Assembly (NCBI GenBank): GCA_016718345.1
Contig: JADKDN010000001.1
Location: forward strand, 381,001-445,000
Direction: 5' to 3'
Length of the DNA stretch: 64,000 bases
Source of the DNA: Flavobacterium sp.
GTDB taxonomy: Bacteria; Bacteroidota; Bacteroidia; Flavobacteriales; Flavobacteriaceae
Positions 48,454 through 58,420 of this stretch are shown one piece after another. Each line of letters opens with the position of its first letter. Within the stretch, counting starts at the first letter, position 1. The notes beneath the pieces are model-generated. The model ran no database searches. It worked only from the letters and a program-made list of their open reading frames with translations, and was not told where the DNA came from. The position numbers were made by a program, and so were the translations under genes.

Positions 48454-49258
48454 TTTTTTCTTTTTTTTGAATTAGTACAGCTATAAATATACTCACTTCA
48501 TATAATAATAACAAAGGTATTGAAACTATAATTTGACTTAAAATATCTGGTGGTGTTATGATGGCTGCTACAATTAGAATAATTACAATGGAATAACGTC
48601 TGTATTGTCTTAGGGTTTGTGCAGTAACCAATCCAATTTTTGCTAAAAAGTAAATGATTACGGGTAATTCAAAAATCAAACCACAAGATATTACAGATGT
48701 TTTGACCATGCTCATGTAATTATCGACATTGAATTCGTTTTTAATTACGCTACTCACATTAAAACCACCAAAAAAGTTTACGGATAGAGGAAGTATTAAA
48801 TAGTAACCAAATAAAACCCCGATAAAGAATAAAAGAGATGCTATAAATATGAATGCTACTGCATGTTTTTTTTCTTTTTCATACAATGCAGGGCTGATAA
48901 ATTTCCATATTTCCCATAAAATATAAGGAAAACCTAGTATAAAACCAGCGGTTATACAGGTCCATATAAAAATGGAAAATTGTCCACCTAATTCAGTACT
49001 TTGGATAATAAATGGCATTTCTTGAATACACATTCCCCCATCATCGGCACCAAGATACCTCGTTAGGTCACAAAATAACCTGTAAGTTATAAAATCAGGA
49101 TGAATGGGGCCAAAAATAATTTGGTCAAAAACATAGTCAATAATAAAATACGACAAACACGATATTAGTATAACACCTACTGTGATTCGAATCAATAGCC
49201 ATCTTAAATCTTCAAGATGATCGAGAAATGACATCTCTTTTAATTCCTTTTTCCCCAT
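48446..49258 (-). CDS. tatC: Sec-independent protein translocase subunit TatC
   Basis: The core receptor of twin-arginine protein export. It begins KEMSFLDHLEDLRWLLIRI, the hallmark cytoplasmic TatC motif, and has six membrane helices with FSPALYEKEKK-type loop LWEIWKFISPALYEKEKK and FELPVIIYFLAKIGLV, all conserved in the family. An unusual feature is the long first periplasmic loop (about residues 40-95, with two cysteines), which is common in Bacteroidota TatC. The 270 residues are intact, and the stop and start overlap both neighbours. Confidence 0.96.
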   Translation of the reverse strand: MGKKELKEMSFLDHLEDLRWLLIRITVGVILISCLSYFIIDYVFDQIIFGPIHPDFITYRLFCDLTRYLGADDGGMCIQEMPFIIQSTELGGQFSIFIWTCITAGFILGFPYILWEIWKFISPALYEKEKKHAVAFIFIASLLFFIGVLFGYYLILPLSVNFFGGFNVSSVIKNEFNVDNYMSMVKTSVISCGLIFELPVIIYFLAKIGLVTAQTLRQYRRYSIVIILIVAAIITPPDILSQIIVSIPLLLLYEVSIFIAVLIQKKEKNV

Positions 49259-50223
49259 TATAAAATTCCTTCTTTTAAAATATCATGCAAATGCAATACT
49301 CCTCTATATTCACCGCTATCTGCTACAATAAGTTGAGTGATGGAATAATCTTCCATAATATTAAAGGCATCAATCACCATGTCTGTTGATTGAACCATCT
49401 TTGGATTTTTTGTCATAATATCTTTGGCTGTCAAATCTGCAAATGAATCTCTGTCGCTAAGCATTCTTCTAATATCACCATCGGTAATGATACCAATTAC
49501 TTTATTGTTTTCAATAACTGCTGTAACACCAAGGCGTTTTTCTGAGATTTCAAAAATCACTTTTTTGATTGCTGTATCTGGACTAACCATTGGTTTTAAA
49601 GAATTGATTAGCATGTCTTTTACACGAAGCAATAATTTTTTTCCTAATGCTCCACCAGGATGGAATTTAGCAAAATCTTCAGCTTTAAAATCTCTCATTT
49701 CCATAAGGCATACTGCTAAGGCATCACCCATAACTAATTGAGCTGTTGTACTATTAGTTGGAGCAAGATTATTGGGACAAGATTCAGATTCCACGCTAGT
49801 GTTGAGAACATGGTCGGAGTTTTTTGCTAAATAGGAAGTTAAATTTCCAGTTATCGCAATCAATGTGTTGCCAAAACTTTTTAAAATCGGAATTAAAACT
49901 TTTATTTCGGGACTATTACCACTTTTTGAAATACAAATGACAATATCATCTTTTTGCACCATTCCCAAATCTCCATGAATCGCCTCTGACGCATGAAGAA
50001 ATAAAGATGGTGTTCCTGTTGAATTCATTGTGGCAACAATTTTTTGAGCAATTATTGCACTTTTTCCTATACCAGTTACAACCAATCTTCCCTTACAATT
50101 ATAGATGGACTGAGTGGCTTTAATAAAGCTTTCGTCAATAAAATCGGCTAGTTTTGCTATTGATTCACTTTCAGACAAAATAGTTTTTTTTGCAATAGCC
50201 AAAATATTTTCTTTTGTTGTCAA
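49258..50223 (-). CDS. kdsD: KdsD/KpsF-type arabinose-5-phosphate isomerase
   Basis: The enzyme makes arabinose 5-phosphate for Kdo synthesis. The SIS domain has VVTGIGKSAIIAQKIVATM, EAIHGDLGMVQKDDIVICIS, KSGNSPEIKVLIPIL and PTNSTTAQLVMGDALAVCL. Two CBS domains follow (LGVTAVIENNKVIGIITDGD and MVIDAFNIMEDYSITQLIV). I place the start at TTG 50223 (LTTKENILAIAKKTI), giving 321 residues; the frame stays open to 50319 but that would run into the divergent recQ start. It is on the LPS-related strand with lptB. Confidence 0.93.
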   Translation of the reverse strand: MTTKENILAIAKKTILSESESIAKLADFIDESFIKATQSIYNCKGRLVVTGIGKSAIIAQKIVATMNSTGTPSLFLHASEAIHGDLGMVQKDDIVICISKSGNSPEIKVLIPILKSFGNTLIAITGNLTSYLAKNSDHVLNTSVESESCPNNLAPTNSTTAQLVMGDALAVCLMEMRDFKAEDFAKFHPGGALGKKLLLRVKDMLINSLKPMVSPDTAIKKVIFEISEKRLGVTAVIENNKVIGIITDGDIRRMLSDRDSFADLTAKDIMTKNPKMVQSTDMVIDAFNIMEDYSITQLIVADSGEYRGVLHLHDILKEGIL

Positions 50224-50241
50224 AACAGAAAAGGTATAAAA

Positions 50242-50272
50242 TTTGTATGTGTAAAAGAAATTTGTATCTTTA
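50242..50272 (+). promoter_or_regulatory. Bacteroidota-type promoter for recQ
   Basis: TTTG at 50242-50245, a 19-base spacer and TATCTTTA at 50265-50272 match the TTTG-N19-TAnnTTTG pattern of Bacteroidota sigma-A promoters except for the last base. The element lies 37 bases before the recQ ATG, in the 86-base gap between recQ and the divergent isomerase gene. Confidence 0.55.
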
Positions 50273-50309
50273 TGTGTTGCAAATTTATACAAAATACCAT
50301 TACTAAAGA

Positions 50310-52502
50310 ATGAATTCAAACGAAATTGACATACACAAGGAACTAAAAAAATATTTTGGTTTTAACCAATTTAAAGGTTTACAAGAACAGGTCATAAAAG
50401 CCATATTAGCAAAGGAAAACACATTCGTTATAATGCCAACAGGTGGTGGGAAGTCGTTATGTTATCAATTACCAGCCTTGGTTCAAGAAGGAACTGCAAT
50501 CGTAGTTTCTCCTTTAATTGCCTTGATGAAAAATCAAGTCGATGCCATACGGAGTTTGTCCTCCGAAAACGGTATTGCACATGTACTCAATTCGTCCTTG
50601 ACTAAAACTGAAATTAATCAAGTCAAGAAAGATATTACATCTGGTTTAACCAAACTTTTATATGTAGCTCCAGAATCTTTAACAAAAGAAGAGTATGTAA
50701 ACTTTCTTCAAAATGTACCCATTTCATTTGTTGCAATCGACGAAGCACATTGTATTTCAGAATGGGGGCATGACTTTAGGCCAGAGTATAGAAATTTAAG
50801 AAATATCATTAAATTATTAGGTGAAGTTCCTGTCATAGGATTGACCGCAACAGCGACTCCAAAAGTGCAAGAAGATATATTGAAAAATTTAGATATGTCT
50901 AATGCTACAACTTTTAAAGCGTCCTTCAATAGACCTAATTTATTTTATGAGGTTCGCACCAAAACTAAAAATATTGAATCGGATATTATACGATTTATCA
51001 AACAGCACAAAGGCAAATCGGGAATTATATATTGTTTGAGCCGCAAAAAAGTCGAGGCTATTGCTGAAGTATTACAAGTTAATGGAATCAGTGCAGTTCC
51101 CTATCATGCGGGTTTAGATGCTAAAACAAGAGCCAAACATCAAGATATGTTTCTTATGGAAGATGTTGAAGTTGTTGTAGCAACCATTGCATTTGGAATG
51201 GGTATAGACAAACCAGATGTTCGTTTTGTAATTCATCATGATATTCCTAAATCATTAGAAAGTTATTATCAAGAAACTGGGCGAGCAGGTCGTGATGGAG
51301 GTGAAGGACATTGTTTGGCCTATTATTCTTATAAAGATGTTGAAAAGTTAGAAAAATTCATGTCTGGCAAACCAGTTGCAGAACAAGAAATTGGCTTTGC
51401 TTGTTGCAAGAAGTTGTTGCTTATGCAGAAACGTCTATGTCTAGGAGAAAATTCTTGTTGCATTATTTTGGAGAAGAATTTGACAGCGAAACAGGAGAAG
51501 GGCAGATATGGATGATAATGTTCGCAATCCAAAAACAAAAATTGAAGCCAAAGATCAAGTTGTAAAACTATTAGAAGTAGTAAGAGATACTAAACATTTA
51601 TACAAATCAAAAGAAATTATATTTACTCTAATTGGTAGGGTAAATGCGATGATAAAAGCCCATAGAACCGATACACAACCGTTTTTTGGTTCTGGCAAAA
51701 GTTTGAAGAACGGTATTGGATGGCGTTAATCCGACAAGTATTAGTTGATGGACTATTGTCTAAAGACATCGAAACCTATGGTATCATCAAGGTAACTCAA
51801 AAAGGACTTGATTTTATTGAAAACCCCGTTTCTTTTATGATGTCTGAAGATCATGAATATAATGAAACCGAAGATGACGCAATTGTTACCGCTGCTAAAT
51901 CATCAGGAACTGCCGATGAGGTTTTGATGTCGATGTTACGCGACTTACGTAAAAAAGTAGCTAAAAAATTAGGAGTTCCTCCTTTTGTGGTTTTTCAAGA
52001 TCCATCTTTAGAAGATATGGCTTTGAAGTATCCAATTAGCATGGATGAATTAACTAATACGCATGGTGTTGGTGAAGGAAAAGCAAAAAAATACGGCAAA
52101 GAGTTTGTAGAATTAATCAGTCGTTATGTAGAAGATAACGATATTATTCGTCCAGATGATTTAGTTGTAAAATCGACTGGGGCAAATTCTGCCAATAAAT
52201 TGTACATCATACAAAACATTGACAGAAAATTATCTCTAGAGGATATCGCTTCCGCAAAAGGAATGACTATGGATGCATTGATTAAAGAAATGGAGCAAAT
52301 TGTTAATTCTGGAACCAAGTTGAACATAAAATATTGGATTGACGATTTGTTAGATGATGAACAACAAGAAGAAATTCATGATTATTTCATGGAATCAGAG
52401 TCAGACAATATTGAAGATGCGCTTAAAGAATTTGATGGAGATTACGACATTGACGAGTTGCGATTGATGCGTATAAAATTCATTAGTGAAGTGGCGAATT
52501 AA
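50310..52502 (+). CDS. recQ: ATP-dependent DNA helicase RecQ, three frame breaks
   Basis: The helicase unwinds recombination intermediates. The first 400 codons hold motif I VIMPTGGGKSLCYQLPAL, the DEAH box FVAIDEAHCISEWGHDFR, LTATATPKVQEDIL, and motif VI ETGRAGRDGG. Breaks at TT 51458-51459, G3 51500-51502 and T3 51702-51704, each repaired by one base, join the zinc-binding RQC part (CCKKLLLMQKRLCL, HYFGEEFDSETGEG) and the winged helix (ERYWMALIRQVLVDGLL). An HRDC domain (VPPFVVFQDPSLEDMALKYP) and an acidic C-terminus follow. Repaired length is about 731 residues, the usual size for the long Bacteroidota RecQ. Confidence 0.93.
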
Positions 52503-52545
52503 AGCCTATAAGTTGTTAATCGGAACTGAAAGCTGCGACTGAAAA

Positions 52546-52791
52546 CTATTCAAAAATCTCTCCACGATGTGGTTTCAAAGCATCGCGAACCGGAATCATA
52601 TTGTTTTCAGTAACGACCATATACGCAATTGAGTGCATTTCATTGTAGACCTCAAATCCTGTTATGTTTAAATCCAATTGTTCGGAAACAATATACTCCT
52701 TCAAATGAATTTCATGGTGTTCAGCGGTTTTTGAAGAAAAAGGACCACGAAAATCCCATATTAACTTTATTTTTCTCATATTTGATTTCAT
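52546..52791 (-). CDS. Small conserved-looking protein of unknown function
   Basis: The 81-residue product has a plausible fold with balanced composition: MRKIKLIWDFRGPFSSKTAE, HHEIHLKEYIVSEQL, GFEVYNEMHSIAYMVVTENN and the C-terminus VRDALKPHRGEIFE. It looks like a real gene and not a shadow because no other coding frame covers it and it converges neatly with recQ. I recall similar short proteins in flavobacteria but cannot name a family. ATG 52779 (MRKIKLI) is an alternative start. Confidence 0.6.
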   Translation of the reverse strand: MKSNMRKIKLIWDFRGPFSSKTAEHHEIHLKEYIVSEQLDLNITGFEVYNEMHSIAYMVVTENNMIPVRDALKPHRGEIFE

Positions 52792-52932
52792 CTAAAACTT
52801 CTTATTTATGGATTAAATTCAAAGGTAATTTTTTGATGCATTTTGAGAATGTTTTAAGAATTATTTTTTTTAAATAGATTATTTTTGTCCACCAAGAGTT
52901 TCAAAATTCAAAGCATTATAAATATATCATTT

Positions 52933-54446
52933 ATGAAAAAACTTGTTTTAGCTATTTTCATCAGTCTTACTGGATTTTCAACGCAGGCGCAGTCGGGATA
53001 TGATATTACAATTAACCTTAAAAATTGTAAGGATACCATTGCGTTTTTGACTTTCTATCAGTTTGATAAAACGTTTATTAAGGATACCTGTACAAGCATT
53101 AAAAATGGGAAAATTGTTTTCAAAGGTAAAACCAAACTTGATAAGGGGATTTACTCTTTAGTTGGACAACAAAAAAGTATTTATTTTGATTTTTTATAGA
53201 GGATGATGTTCAGAAAATTCAGCTTAACAGTGAAGCTGGGGATAATATTATAGACGCATTGAGCGCAGAAAATGCACCTCGTCAAAACGAATTTTTTGAT
53301 TATGTGAGATATATTGGTAAACAAAACAAAGATTTTGGTGAGTTAAAAAAGCAAACGTCACTTTTAACCAAAAAAGATACGCTGTATCTTACTGATAAAC
53401 AAAAAGAGTTTGAAGATAGTATCCGCGAGTACGAAGAAAAATTTTTAGTGAAGCAAAAAGGAACCTTTATCGGCGATGTTGTAAACATAAAAATTGAAAA
53501 AATTTTAAAAGACATACCAAAAGCCTCTAACGGAAGACCAGATAGTTTAGCAGTTTATAATTATTACAAACAACACTATTGGGATAACGTTGACTTTAAG
53601 GACAATGCGACGATGCGAAATCCTTTTTTCTTTAATAAATTAAAAAATTATTTAGATAAAGTAGTTTTTAGACATCCTGATTCAGTAAGTGTTGAAGTTG
53701 ATAAAATAATTCAAAAAACGCAACAAGGAAGTTCTCTTTATAAAATCATGTTAGCACATCTGACCTATTCTTATGAAACATCAAAAGTAATGGGTTTTGA
53801 TAAAGTATTTGTTCATATTATCGACAACTATTTTAAGACAGGAAAGGCTTTTGGAATTTATGAAGATGAAAGTGTGGTAGATAAAATCATCAAACGTGCC
53901 GATTTGTTGAGACCACTTTTGATAGGAGCCAAAGCACCAGAACTTCAAATGATAAAAGCGACGGATTATGATAAAATAGATAAAATGGGCTTTGAATTGG
54001 CTAAGACCAATGAAGAAGTAACCAAAATATTTTACGCAAATTATAATGAAATAAACAAGATGCTGTATAAACTCAGCTCTGTAAAAGCAGATTATTTAAT
54101 TCTTGCTTTTTGGGATGTAGATTGTGGACATTGTCAAGTAGAAATCCCGAAACTTTTAGAGGTGTATCATGATTTACAAAAACAGAATATTGATGTTCAG
54201 GTTTTCAGCGTTTACACCCAGCATGAAGGAGATAAATACCTTAAATATATTGCAGAAAAAGGCTTAGATTGGATTAATGTTTATGATGGTGTACACTACA
54301 ATAACGTTGTAGAAAAGTATGATGTATATTCCACGCCAGTTATTTATATTTTAGATAAAAATAAAATAATCAAGGCAAAAAGAGTTGGTGTAGAACAAAT
54401 CAAGGACATTGTCAAAATAATGCAAGAAGAATATCAAAAAAACTAA
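52933..54446 (+). CDS. TlpA-like thioredoxin-fold protein with DUF4369/DUF5106-type regions, one frame break
   Basis: A signal peptide (KKLVLAIFISLTGFSTQAQ) precedes a DUF4369-like beta domain. At T6 53190-53195 one more T joins FDFFIEDDVQKIQLNSEAG to the rest. The middle (residues about 110-350) resembles DUF5106. The C-terminal thioredoxin domain has the active site FWDVDCGHCQVEIPKLLEVY (CGHC) and the cis-Pro segment VYSTPVIYILDKN. Repaired length is about 504 residues. It is probably a periplasmic disulfide reductase or isomerase. I choose ATG 52933 because it opens the signal peptide; an in-frame start at 52885 is less likely. Confidence 0.85.
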
Positions 54447-54449
54447 AGA

Positions 54450-56020
54450 ATGCCTTGTGAAATTCAATTACAATTACCACCAGAAGTAGCTTCGGATGAG
54501 TTTTTACTCAAAGAGTATATTGCTAAACAAATTAGAGTTTCATTAGATGAAATAAAGCACATAGTACCATTAAAACGTTCTATTGATGCCCGCCAAAAGG
54601 CAATAAAAATAAATTTAAAAGTTTTAGTTTTCCTTCAGGGAGACAATTTTATAGAGTCCAAAATAGATTTCCCTGATTATAAAAATGTTTCAAACGCCCA
54701 AGAAGTCATAATTGTTGGCGCCGGTCCTGCAGGGCTTTTTGCTGCATTACAATTAATAGAATTGGGCTTAAAACCCATTGTAATTGAGCGCGGTAAAGAT
54801 GTTCGGGGGCGTAGACGAGATTTAAAAGCTATTAATCTTGAACATATCGTAAATGAAGATTCCAATTATTGTTTTGGAGAAGGCGGAGCAGGCACTTATT
54901 CTGATGGGAAATTATATACTCGTTCAAAAAACGGGGTGATGTTACCCGAATTTTAGAATTGCTTGTCGCTTTTGGTGCCTCTCCAGATATTTTGGTAGAA
55001 GCGCATCCGCATATTGGAACCAATAAATTACCGCAAATTATTCAAGATATAAGAGAGAAAATAAAGGAGTGTGGTGGCAAAGTGCTTTTTGAAACTCGAT
55101 TGACTGATATTTTAATTAAAAACAATGAAGTTCAAGAAATTGTCACTCAAAATGGCGATACCATTTCAGCATCCAAACTAATTTTAGCCACAGGGCATTC
55201 GGCAAGAGATATTTTCGAATTACTGGATAGGAAAAGAATACACATTGAAGCCAAACCGTTTGCTTTGGGAGTACGTGCCGAACACCCACAATCTTTAATT
55301 GATAGTATCCAATACAGTTGCGATTACAGAGGGGAGTTTCTTCCTCCAGCACCCTACTCAATTGTAAAACAAGTTGGAGGAAGAGGGATGTATTCTTTTT
55401 GTATGTGCCCGGGTGGAGTTATAGCGCCCTGTGCTACTAGCCCCTGTGAAGTGGTTACTAACGGCTGGTCACCCTCAAAGCGAGATCAGGCTACAGCCAA
55501 TTCTGGTATAGTTGTAGAATTAAAACTAGAGGATTTCAAACCGTTTGCAAAGTTTGGAGCTTTGGCTGGCATGGAATTCCAAAAAGCAATTGAAAAAAAG
55601 TCTTGGTACTTAGCGGGTCAGACTCAAAAGGTTCCAGCCCAAAAAATGATTGATTTTACTCAAAGTAAAGTCTCCTCTTTTATACCAAAAACTTCCTATG
55701 TTCCGGGAACAACTTCCGTCGAGATGGGACAAATTTTTCCAGGATTTCTTACTCAAATTTTAAGAGAAGGTTTCAAAGAATTTGGGAAATCGATGAAAGG
55801 ATATTTAACAAACGAAGCTATTTTGCATGCTCCAGAGTCCAGAACATCTTCACCAGTGAGAATCCCTAGAAATCCTGAAACTTTAGAGCATGAACAAATA
55901 AAAGGCTTGTATCCATGTGGAGAAGGTGCTGGTTATGCTGGGGGTATTATTTCTGCAGCCATCGATGGTGAAAAATGTGCTTTGATGGTCGGGCAAAGTC
56001 TAAATGTCAAAAACATATAG
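54450..56020 (+). CDS. NAD(P)/FAD-dependent dehydrogenase (uncharacterised family), one frame break
   Basis: The protein begins with about 75 residues of an alpha-beta domain, then an FAD-binding Rossmann motif VIIVGAGPAGLFAALQLIE (GxGxxG) and IVIERGKDVRGRRRDLKAI. The A6 run at 54926-54931 needs one more A to continue SKKRGDVTRILELLVAFG. Later parts have LILATGHSARDIFELL, MYSFCMCPGGVIAPCATSP and YPCGEGAGYAGGIISAAIDG, all typical of the conserved bacterial family of FAD-dependent dehydrogenases of unknown substrate. Repaired length is about 523 residues. It starts 4 bases after the thioredoxin-like gene. Confidence 0.87.
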
Positions 56021-56182
56021 ATTACGATTTTTTTCATTTTTTCAATCAGTTTTCTTTTAATTTTTTGATAAAAACAAATTAAAAGCGACAATTTGATATT
56101 TTAAAATGGTTTTATTTAGTATTATTGTCATATTAATAATTTGTTTCTAATATGTTAAGAAGGAAACAGATCCACGATATAT

Positions 56183-56208
56183 TGTTAACTGAAAAGTAGT
56201 ATTTTTAC
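56183..56208 (+). promoter_or_regulatory. Possible promoter for gapN
   Basis: TTG at 56183-56185 and TATTTTTA at 56201-56208 resemble the Bacteroidota -33 and -7 elements, 15 bases apart, shorter than the usual 19. The ATG of gapN is 15 bases downstream. Confidence 0.4.
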
Positions 56209-56222
56209 AAAAAAAAATTAAC

Positions 56223-57803
56223 ATGAATTTAATACCTGAAGAATTTCAAATTACTGCACCACTTATTCAAGATACATATTTAGTTAACGGTGAACTGAAA
56301 AAATGGACAGGACCAACTACTCCTGTATATTCTACTATATCCTCAACTGAAAACTATGCGCCTACTTTGTTAGGAACTATACCCTTTATGGGAGAAACAG
56401 AGGCTTTAGAAGCAGTTAAAGCAGCCGATGAAGCATTTAATAATGGACAAGGTTTGTGGCCTACGATGAAGGTAGTAGATCGTATTAAATGTATGGAAAA
56501 TTTTGTGGCTCAGATGAAAACCACTCGTTCGGAAGTGGTAAAGTTACTAATGTGGGAAATTGGTAAATCTCAAGGCGATTCTGAAAAAGAGTTTGATAGA
56601 ACTGTAGAATATATTTATGATACCATAGAAAGTTATAAGGAATTGAATGCTCGTAGCGCTCATTTCTCTAAAGTACAAGGAATATATGCCATGGTTCGCA
56701 GAGGGCCATTAGGTGTGGTTTTATGTTTAGGACCTTATAATTATCCTTTAAATGAAACATTTTCATTATTGATTCCCGCCTTAATAATGGGAAATCCAGC
56801 TATTTTTAAACCTGCAAAACATGGAGTTTTATTAATATCTCCTTTATTAGAAGCCTTCAGGAGTTGTTTCCCAAAAGGAGTAATTAACATTTTGTATGGT
56901 AGAGGACGCGAAGTAGCAACTCCAGTAATGAAATCTGGGAAAGTTGATATTTTAGCCTTAATTGGAAATAGCAAATCAGCAATTGCTTTACAAGACCAAC
57001 ATCCTAATAAGAATAGATTGCGTTTAGTTTTAGGATTAGAAGCTAAAAATCCTGCTATAATTTTGCCTGATGCCGATTTGGATTTGGCAATACAAGAATG
57101 TATTACAGGTTCATTATCCTTTAACGGACAACGTTGTACAGCATTAAAAATATTATATATACATGAATCGGTTCAAGAGGAATTCAATAAACGATTCACG
57201 GCTAAAGTAGACGCATTGGCTTTTGGTAATCCATGGGAGAAAGGAGTTTCTTTGACCCCATTACCTGAAAAAGAAAAACCAGCTTACATCCAAGAATTAA
57301 TTGATGATGCAACTGCTAAAGGAGCAAAAGTGATTAATGCAAAAGGAGGTAAATTGTATGATAATTTTATTTTTCCTGCAGTCTTATTTCCAGTGAATAA
57401 AGAGATGAGAGTATACCATGAAGAGCAATTTGGTCCCGTTGTACCAATTATGACTTTCAAGGATATTCAGGAGCCATTAAATGATATGGCCGAGTCGAAT
57501 TATGGACAACAAGTGAGTTTATTTGGAAAAGACATAAAAACCATTGCGCCACTTATTGATACATTGGTAAATTTAGTTTCTCGTGTAAATTTAAACAGTT
57601 CTTGTCAAAGAGGGCCAGATGTTTTCCCTTTTACTGGAAGAAAAGATTCAGCTGTGGGAACGTTGAGTATCCATGATGCTTTACGCTCTTTTTCTATAAG
57701 AACTTTTGTTGCTTCAAAAGATAACGATTATAACAACGAAATTTTGCAAGCACTACTAAATAGTAAAGAATCTAATTTTATCAATACCGATTATATTCTA
57801 TAA
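56223..57803 (+). CDS. gapN: NADP-dependent glyceraldehyde-3-phosphate dehydrogenase (aldehyde dehydrogenase family)
   Basis: This aldehyde dehydrogenase superfamily enzyme has the cofactor and catalytic motifs VLCLGPYNYPLNETFSLLIP, LGLEAKNPAIILPDADL (general-base Glu) and SFNGQRCTALKILYIHE with the nucleophile Cys. PFTGRKDSAVGTLSIHDALR and the last 30 residues are typical of non-phosphorylating GapN. It would oxidise glyceraldehyde 3-phosphate to 3-phosphoglycerate with NADP, bypassing GAPDH and PGK. It is intact at 526 residues. A hairpin terminator follows 20 bases after the stop. A broader aldehyde dehydrogenase role is the alternative. Confidence 0.85.
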   Translation: MNLIPEEFQITAPLIQDTYLVNGELKKWTGPTTPVYSTISSTENYAPTLLGTIPFMGETEALEAVKAADEAFNNGQGLWPTMKVVDRIKCMENFVAQMKTTRSEVVKLLMWEIGKSQGDSEKEFDRTVEYIYDTIESYKELNARSAHFSKVQGIYAMVRRGPLGVVLCLGPYNYPLNETFSLLIPALIMGNPAIFKPAKHGVLLISPLLEAFRSCFPKGVINILYGRGREVATPVMKSGKVDILALIGNSKSAIALQDQHPNKNRLRLVLGLEAKNPAIILPDADLDLAIQECITGSLSFNGQRCTALKILYIHESVQEEFNKRFTAKVDALAFGNPWEKGVSLTPLPEKEKPAYIQELIDDATAKGAKVINAKGGKLYDNFIFPAVLFPVNKEMRVYHEEQFGPVVPIMTFKDIQEPLNDMAESNYGQQVSLFGKDIKTIAPLIDTLVNLVSRVNLNSSCQRGPDVFPFTGRKDSAVGTLSIHDALRSFSIRTFVASKDNDYNNEILQALLNSKESNFINTDYIL

Positions 57804-57822
57804 TATTTTTAAATCATAAAAT

Positions 57823-57852
57823 AAAAACCGTAGACAATTGTTTACGGTTTTT
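57823..57852. terminator. Bidirectional rho-independent terminator after gapN
   Basis: AAAAACCGTA (57823-57832) pairs with TACGGTTTTT (57843-57852), and the loop carries further pairing around ACAATTGT. The flanking A and T runs would serve both strands, ending gapN and the decayed gene on the minus strand. Confidence 0.8.
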
Positions 57853-57856
57853 GTTT

Positions 57857-58318
57857 TTATTTCTTTTTCAATTTATTCTTAAATACTTTTTCAAACTTCT
57901 CTAATTTGGGTTGAATAACCATTTGGCAATAGGGTTGATTCTTATTATTTTTAATTAGTTTATTTAAGGCGAGATTTTCTCTACAATAATTTAATTTTTT
58001 TGTGGTATTGATCATCTTATCAAAAATGATAGTTTTTTCTGTTACATAAACTTGTTGTTTCAAAAAGGCTTTCCCTTTTCTCTTATGATTTAACCTGAAT
58101 TTAAAATTTCTTTATTTTTTAGGATAGTATTAGGTGTCTTATTATCTTCCCAATACAGGATATTAAATTTTTTTAACTGTGGAGCCTCTGCATAGAAGTA
58201 TTGAATCCATTTTGCTTTCTGGCTTGAGTAATTGATAAACTTCTGCGTTGTATTTCAATAACCATCTATATTATAGTCTCGCAGACTACGCTTTACATAA
58301 TCTTTATTTTTCTTTCAT
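57857..58318 (-). pseudogene. Decayed gene of unknown function
   Basis: The minus strand shows coding-like pieces in more than one frame: KKNKDYVKRSLRDYNIDGY, then a TGA, then WIQYFYAEAPQLKKFNILYW and EDNKTPNTILKNKEIL, and finally an open 68-codon end (57857-58063) with NTTKKLNYCRENLALNK. Together they would make about 150 residues. At least one stop and two frame changes interrupt it. The family is not recognisable. It lies between two terminators and close to the IS3-like element, so it is probably a remnant. Alternatively it is several unrelated short open frames. Confidence 0.4.
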
Positions 58319-58366
58319 AACGATGTTTTTGTATATCGCTATTTCAGGATGAGATATATCAAAATT

Positions 58367-58401
58367 AAAAAACCTCTCCGAGTTAACGGAAAGGTTTTTT
58401 T
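58367..58401. terminator. Rho-independent terminator beyond the T9SS cargo gene
   Basis: AAAAAACCTCTCCG pairs with CGGAAAGGTTTTTT around a six-base AGTTAA loop, with one internal mismatch, and is followed on either strand by a T run. It lies 20 bases past the stop of the minus-strand T9SS cargo gene. Confidence 0.8.
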
Positions 58402-58420
58402 AATAAATAAACCAAAATAT

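Noticed and set aside
55143..55361. 72-codon minus-strand frame inside the FAD dehydrogenase
   Set aside because: It is a shadow of the plus-strand gene, whose FAD-family motifs span the same region.
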